DNA of 64,000 bases. Origin: an uncultured Clostridium sp. Its GTDB lineage: Bacteria; Bacillota; Clostridia; TANB77; CAG-508. Below the pieces are notes generated by a model. That model was not told the origin of the DNA and did not search any database. It saw nothing but the letters and a program-made list of their open reading frames with translations. Position 1 is the stretch's first letter. Every line of letters starts with the position of its first letter. Of this stretch, positions 60,920 through 64,000 are shown piece after piece. The DNA lies in contig USBY01000004.1 in the NCBI GenBank assembly GCA_900553015.1, forward strand, positions 56,004 to 120,003, read 5' to 3'. The position numbers and the translations under genes were made by a program.

Positions 60920-61984
60920 ATGAAAAGAATTTCAGCTAAAAATATTATTAAAAACATAAAGAAATTGCCACCAAAATTTATTATTTTGGTATTAATAATT
61001 ATCATTTTATTATCTTCAATAATTACTATAATTATTATACAAGCTTCAAAACAAAAAGCGGTAATTTATACAGGAAATAATTTAAATGAAAATAAATATC
61101 CTCAATATAAAGAACTGTTAGATAAATTAAAAGAAGAACATCCAAATTGGACTTTTACATTATTTTATACGAAATTAAATTGGAGTTCAGTTATTAAAAA
61201 TGAAGGTCATTCTAATAATAGAACGACTCCATTAAATTTAATACCAGATTCTAAAAGCTACTCTGGAGAGTGGCAATGCGATGAAGATAATGGTAAAACT
61301 TATGATAATGGTAGTTGGTTGTGTGCTTCTACAAAAGCTATTGCATATAAGATGGATCCTAGAAATATGCTTAATTCAGATGATATATTTCAGCTAAAGG
61401 AACTAAATTTTAATGAAGATGCTGCTACTAAAGAAGGAATAATGGATAAAACAGAAGATACTTTTTTAGAAGGAGAAAGTCTTGCAGAAGCAATTTTAGA
61501 GGCTGGTGAAAAGAATGACATAGATCCATATTTTATTGTTTCTAGATTAATACAAGAACAAGGTAAAAATGGTACTAAATTATCACGAGGATATGAATAT
61601 AATGGTCAAACAGTATATAACCCATTTAATATTGCAGCTTCTGGGAATTCACAAACAAGTATTATAAATAATGCTGCAGAATATGCCTATTCACATGAAT
61701 GGTTTTCTTTGGAAAAAGCATTAATAGAAGGTGTTGATTTTATTAATACTAAGTATATGGATATAGGTCAAAATACATTATATTTTCAAAAATTCGATGT
61801 AATAAAAGAAAATGAACTATATACAAATCAATATATGCAAAATTTATTAGCACCAACATCAGAAAGTAGTATTTTATTAGACCAATATGAAAGTTCTAAT
61901 ACTGTAGATTCTAATTTGAATTTTATAATACCTTTATATGAAAATATGCCAAAAGAAATTTCAGAAGAGCCAGAAAAAGAATAA
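60920..61984 (+). CDS. cell-wall endo-beta-N-acetylglucosaminidase (GH73-like)
   Basis: The 354-residue protein has a short basic start and a membrane anchor (about 17-42), then a clostridial-type glucosaminidase: HPNWTFTLFYTKLNW, then a WQCDEDNGKTYDNGSWLCAS loop, AYKMDPRNML, the catalytic region SRLIQEQGKNG with the Glu in IQEQG, NPFNIAASGN, and ALIEGVDFINTKYMDIGQNT. It cleaves glycan strands during growth or division. ATG 60920 directly follows a stop in frame and has no Shine-Dalgarno site; a 12-codon frame ending at 60910 could be the coupled leader. Confidence 0.85.
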   Translation: MKRISAKNIIKNIKKLPPKFIILVLIIIILLSSIITIIIIQASKQKAVIYTGNNLNENKYPQYKELLDKLKEEHPNWTFTLFYTKLNWSSVIKNEGHSNNRTTPLNLIPDSKSYSGEWQCDEDNGKTYDNGSWLCASTKAIAYKMDPRNMLNSDDIFQLKELNFNEDAATKEGIMDKTEDTFLEGESLAEAILEAGEKNDIDPYFIVSRLIQEQGKNGTKLSRGYEYNGQTVYNPFNIAASGNSQTSIINNAAEYAYSHEWFSLEKALIEGVDFINTKYMDIGQNTLYFQKFDVIKENELYTNQYMQNLLAPTSESSILLDQYESSNTVDSNLNFIIPLYENMPKEISEEPEKE

Positions 61985-62001
61985 ACAAAGGAGAAATAAC
62001 A

Positions 62002-62634
62002 ATGAGTTCAATAATTAGTCATGTATATATATCGAATATACTAAAAGAAAAATATAAATTAGGAGACGAATTTTTATATGGTGCAATTTTACCAGATATA
62101 TTGCATAAAGCTATACCCGCTCAGAGGAGAGAAATGACGCATTATTTACGTCATGGTATCTTATATGGTTCAGAAGGTGATTATCCAGATATAGAAAGAT
62201 TTATAATTGAAAATACCGAAATTTTACCTAAAAGCCAAATGATGCAAGGATATTTAGCTCATTTGATTGAAGATATGCTTTGGTTTAGTATATATATACC
62301 TAGAATGACTATAGAAAAGGATAAAAAAACTATTATTTATAAAAAGGATAATTCTGTGCATACTGACGATGAATTTAGAAATGATATCTATTCTGATTAT
62401 ACAATTATAGACAGATATCTTTTGAAGAAAACCAATCTAGACATAGAAAAATTACAAAAAGAATTTCTAGAAATATCAGATGATATAAATTTAAAGAATA
62501 CAATTAAAGATAATTTTAAACTATTTGACTTACGAAATGAAAATTTGATTTTAATTTCTTTTGATATGCTTGAAGAATATATAAATGCGTCATTAGAAAA
62601 AGTTAGTATAGTTTTAGACAAAATTTATAGATAA
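62002..62634 (+). CDS. zinc-dependent phospholipase-C-like protein
   Basis: The 210-residue protein shows the metal-ligand order of the zinc-dependent phospholipase C fold: H7, D32 (ILPD), H35, H47 (MTHYL), H87 and D91 (GYLAHLIEDMLW). The same spacing occurs in the 38510 product, so they are distant paralogues. No signal peptide is seen. The C-terminal 110 residues are helical and Lys/Glu/Asp-rich. AAAGGAG precedes the ATG, 17 bases after the glucosaminidase stop, so they share a message. The substrate is unknown. Confidence 0.7.
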   Translation: MSSIISHVYISNILKEKYKLGDEFLYGAILPDILHKAIPAQRREMTHYLRHGILYGSEGDYPDIERFIIENTEILPKSQMMQGYLAHLIEDMLWFSIYIPRMTIEKDKKTIIYKKDNSVHTDDEFRNDIYSDYTIIDRYLLKKTNLDIEKLQKEFLEISDDINLKNTIKDNFKLFDLRNENLILISFDMLEEYINASLEKVSIVLDKIYR

Positions 62635-62718
62635 TAATAATAATTTAGAAAAAAGAAGGCGGTAGGGAGCTTGATGTTTCTTACCGCTTAAATACGTTAA
62701 CTGTGATGCCGCTTGTGA

Positions 62719-62747
62719 TTTACAATACAATTTAATTGTGCTATAAT
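62719..62747 (+). promoter_or_regulatory. promoter of the lipoprotein gene
   Basis: TTTACA and TATAAT with 17 bases between them. An imperfect stem (GCGGTA/TACCGC, 62661-62687) lies upstream, after the previous gene. Confidence 0.65.
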
Positions 62748-62888
62748 TAATTATGTAACCTAAAACGTAATGCATTTATGAATATCAATTTTAGTAGTGA
62801 AAAGATATATCTATACGAATTGTTATTTTATAATGTATTACATAGCTGGAAAATCCTTAAATTATTTTTTAAGGTAGAAGGAGAAAAT

Positions 62889-63560
62889 ATGAAAAAGTTT
62901 ACACTGCTTCTTGTTACTTTTGTTATGGCAATTTTGGCGTTCACTGGTTGTGAGCCTAATTCCATCAATAATGTAAACAGCACGGTAACAGTTTCTTCTC
63001 GGGAGGAAGAAACATTATGCAGTGAAGCTGTAGAGCATTATGAACAGCTTTTTAAAGATTCATGGCTCTTTGCAGCAGATTCGGAGGTAAGTATTGTTCC
63101 GATCTCTTCTGACACGTTTGGAGTAGCTGAGAAAAAGGCTGATGGAACCACTGTGGTGTATAATCTGGATGGAGATATCGCAACCTATATGAATCAGGCA
63201 ATACTCGGAAATACAACATACAACCTTAATCATAATTGGACAAAGGTTTATAAGTATCGGTTGGAAATGATTCCTGATACCAATACTATAATTGGTAGTC
63301 TAATTATTGATACTGAGACCGTTATAAAAGAACAAGATAAAAATGGTCTATCGTATTTAAAGGAGGTAATGTTGGAAAAAGGGATTCCAAAAGCGGAATT
63401 CAAGTACGAAGCTAACAAAGTTTATTATGGTAACAGAGAAGTTATAGGTGTATTCAAAGACATCATAATAGACATGATGTATGGCTTCCCAGATACAATT
63501 CGATGCTATAAAGACATCGAAATAATTGCAAATGAACTTACCATCAGAATCGACTATTAA
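62889..63560 (+). CDS. putative lipoprotein of unknown function
   Basis: The protein has 223 residues. ATG 62889 follows AGAAGGAG; a 37-codon upstream extension of the frame lacks a ribosome site. A lipobox (LAFTGC) at about residue 20 predicts lipid attachment to Cys. The mature part has mixed strands and helices, with NHNWTKVYKYRLEMIPDTNT and GVFKDIIIDMMYGFPDTIRC. No known domain is recognised. It has its own promoter and a strong hairpin behind it, and a balanced base composition unlike the AT-rich flanks. Confidence 0.75.
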   Translation: MKKFTLLLVTFVMAILAFTGCEPNSINNVNSTVTVSSREEETLCSEAVEHYEQLFKDSWLFAADSEVSIVPISSDTFGVAEKKADGTTVVYNLDGDIATYMNQAILGNTTYNLNHNWTKVYKYRLEMIPDTNTIIGSLIIDTETVIKEQDKNGLSYLKEVMLEKGIPKAEFKYEANKVYYGNREVIGVFKDIIIDMMYGFPDTIRCYKDIEIIANELTIRIDY

Positions 63561-63573
63561 TTTTATTTTTTTA

Positions 63574-63606
63574 GGTCACACGCTTTAGCAAATAGCGTGT
63601 GACCTT
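63574..63606. other. strong hairpin after the lipoprotein gene
   Basis: AGGTCACACGCT and AGCGTGTGACCT form a perfect 12-bp stem. The T-run lies before the stem on the + strand rather than after it, so it is not a textbook terminator. Confidence 0.7.
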
Positions 63607-63722
63607 CTCCATTTGATTATTTCTTTATATAATAAAGATGGATTAAAGAATATTAGTATACATAGAATTGCTAAAAACTTTGATATGTATAATTTTTTAT
63701 ACATATTTATCAAATAGCTTTC

Positions 63723-63765
63723 TTGATATTTCATATACATTTGACTTATAATATGTATATGAAAT
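63723..63765 (+). promoter_or_regulatory. promoter with a 13-bp inverted repeat around the -10
   Basis: ATTTCATATACAT (63728-63740) and ATGTATATGAAAT (63753-63765) are perfect inverted arms with 12 bases between. TTGATA (63723) and TATAAT (63747-63752) form a promoter with 18-base spacing, so the palindrome straddles the -10. It looks like an operator for the edge gene. Confidence 0.6.
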
Positions 63766-63779
63766 GTCGAAGGTGTAAT

Positions 63780-64000
63780 ATGGATAATTTAGAAAATTAC
63801 TATTAAAAAGTAGATTTTTTGAAGAAACTACTATCATATATAGATATACAAAAAAGTGCCAAAAATGCGACGCACGAGAATCGATTCTAAGGAATTTTAA
63901 TTTTTTAGGCATATAGTTTGTTGCCTAAAAAACAAGGTGAATATAGAGAAATAGGCACTTTGGAGATTTTTGAAAAATTTTCATACAATTTAATATATAT
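63780..64000 (+). pseudogene. frame-disrupted gene, continues beyond the window
   Basis: ATG 63780 after GAAGGTG opens MDNLENYY, then a stop. From about 63803 another frame continues as LKSRFFEETTIIYRYTKKCQ-KCDARESILRNFNFLGI, with a C-x2-C pair, and stops at 63914. From 63909 the first frame resumes as AYSLLPKKQGEYREIGTLEI-FEKFSYNLIY to the edge. The three pieces read like one protein with two compensating one-base changes, each at a homopolymer run (A5 near 63805, T6 near 63901). Either a decayed gene or assembly errors. No homologue is recognised. Confidence 0.45.

Noticed and set aside
63697..63912. 71-codon minus-strand frame at the right edge
   Set aside because: No ribosome site, and the plus strand has better coding character over the same bases.
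1..64000. CRISPR array
   Set aside because: No regularly spaced direct repeats; the dispersed palindromes are single or tandem, kilobases apart and without spacers.
1..64000. tRNA or rRNA genes
   Set aside because: No cloverleaf with a GGTTCRA-type T-arm and no rRNA sequence noticed on either strand.

Overview
The window is 64 kb of very AT-rich DNA with dense genes, mostly on the + strand. Starts are preceded by strong AAGGAGG-type ribosome sites, promoters are of the TTGACA/TATAAT type, and hairpin-plus-U terminators are frequent. It carries a CIRCE-like operator, LexA-like boxes, a SEC-C-tailed SecA, a YtvI/AI-2E-type permease and an OLE-type RNA next to an OapA-like gene. Together these point to a low-GC Bacillota, most likely an anaerobic, gut-type member of the Clostridia. 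TGA is a stop here, and it is also the frameshift stop of prfB. I see no rRNA, tRNA, CRISPR array, intact transposase or prophage.

Layout. 1-4348: the end of a MacB-like ABC permease, a secreted cadherin-like protein, a membrane-fusion adaptor and an OmpR/HisKA two-component pair. 4349-5681: two hypotheticals around a shared terminator. 5906-7240: a promoter, a roughly 610-650 nt non-coding RNA that I assign to OLE, and its likely membrane partner OapA. 7324-11164: sbcDC. 11188-15535: CIRCE-controlled Hsp20, several unknown genes and a flavin-reductase-like protein. 15723-24365: a methyltransferase, a spermidine-synthase-like membrane protein, and uvrB, an unknown gene and uvrA. 24385-31082: an unknown gene, a 31-codon ORF, a divergent CMP-kinase-like gene, murD, a CBS protein, a YtvI-like permease and a lone DUF1980-type protein. 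31083-37899: secA, a RhuM-family gene, a GNAT and an ECF sigma/anti-sigma pair. 38062-43567: a truncated GtrII gene, a phospholipase-C-like protein, a Nudix and an alpha/beta hydrolase, and a Ski2-like helicase. 43656-48177: two unusual transporter-enzyme fusions (MATE plus a CMP-kinase-like domain; uracil permease plus uracil phosphoribosyltransferase), each behind an attenuator-like leader. 48376-56766: prfB with its programmed frameshift, aspartokinase, PepC, trxB-trxA, two hypotheticals and mnmA. 56778-64000: a GNAT, PBP1A with an Asn/Thr-rich tail, a probably SOS-controlled YneA-like gene, a glucosaminidase, a second phospholipase-C-like protein, a lipoprotein and a frame-disrupted gene at the edge.

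Themes. DNA repair (sbcCD, uvrBA, a LexA-type yneA), envelope growth and turnover (murD, PBP1A, glucosaminidase), thiol redox (trxBA) and pyrimidine salvage are all present. Three further patterns run through the window: a dispersed palindromic repeat family at eight intergenic loci, a three-member family of small acidic-to-basic proteins, and a set of single-gene cassettes of unknown function, each with its own promoter and terminator.

The least ordinary items are the OLE/OapA locus, the uraA-upp fusion behind a pyrBI-like coupled attenuator, the MATE/kinase fusion, and the SOS-controlled YneA-like gene.
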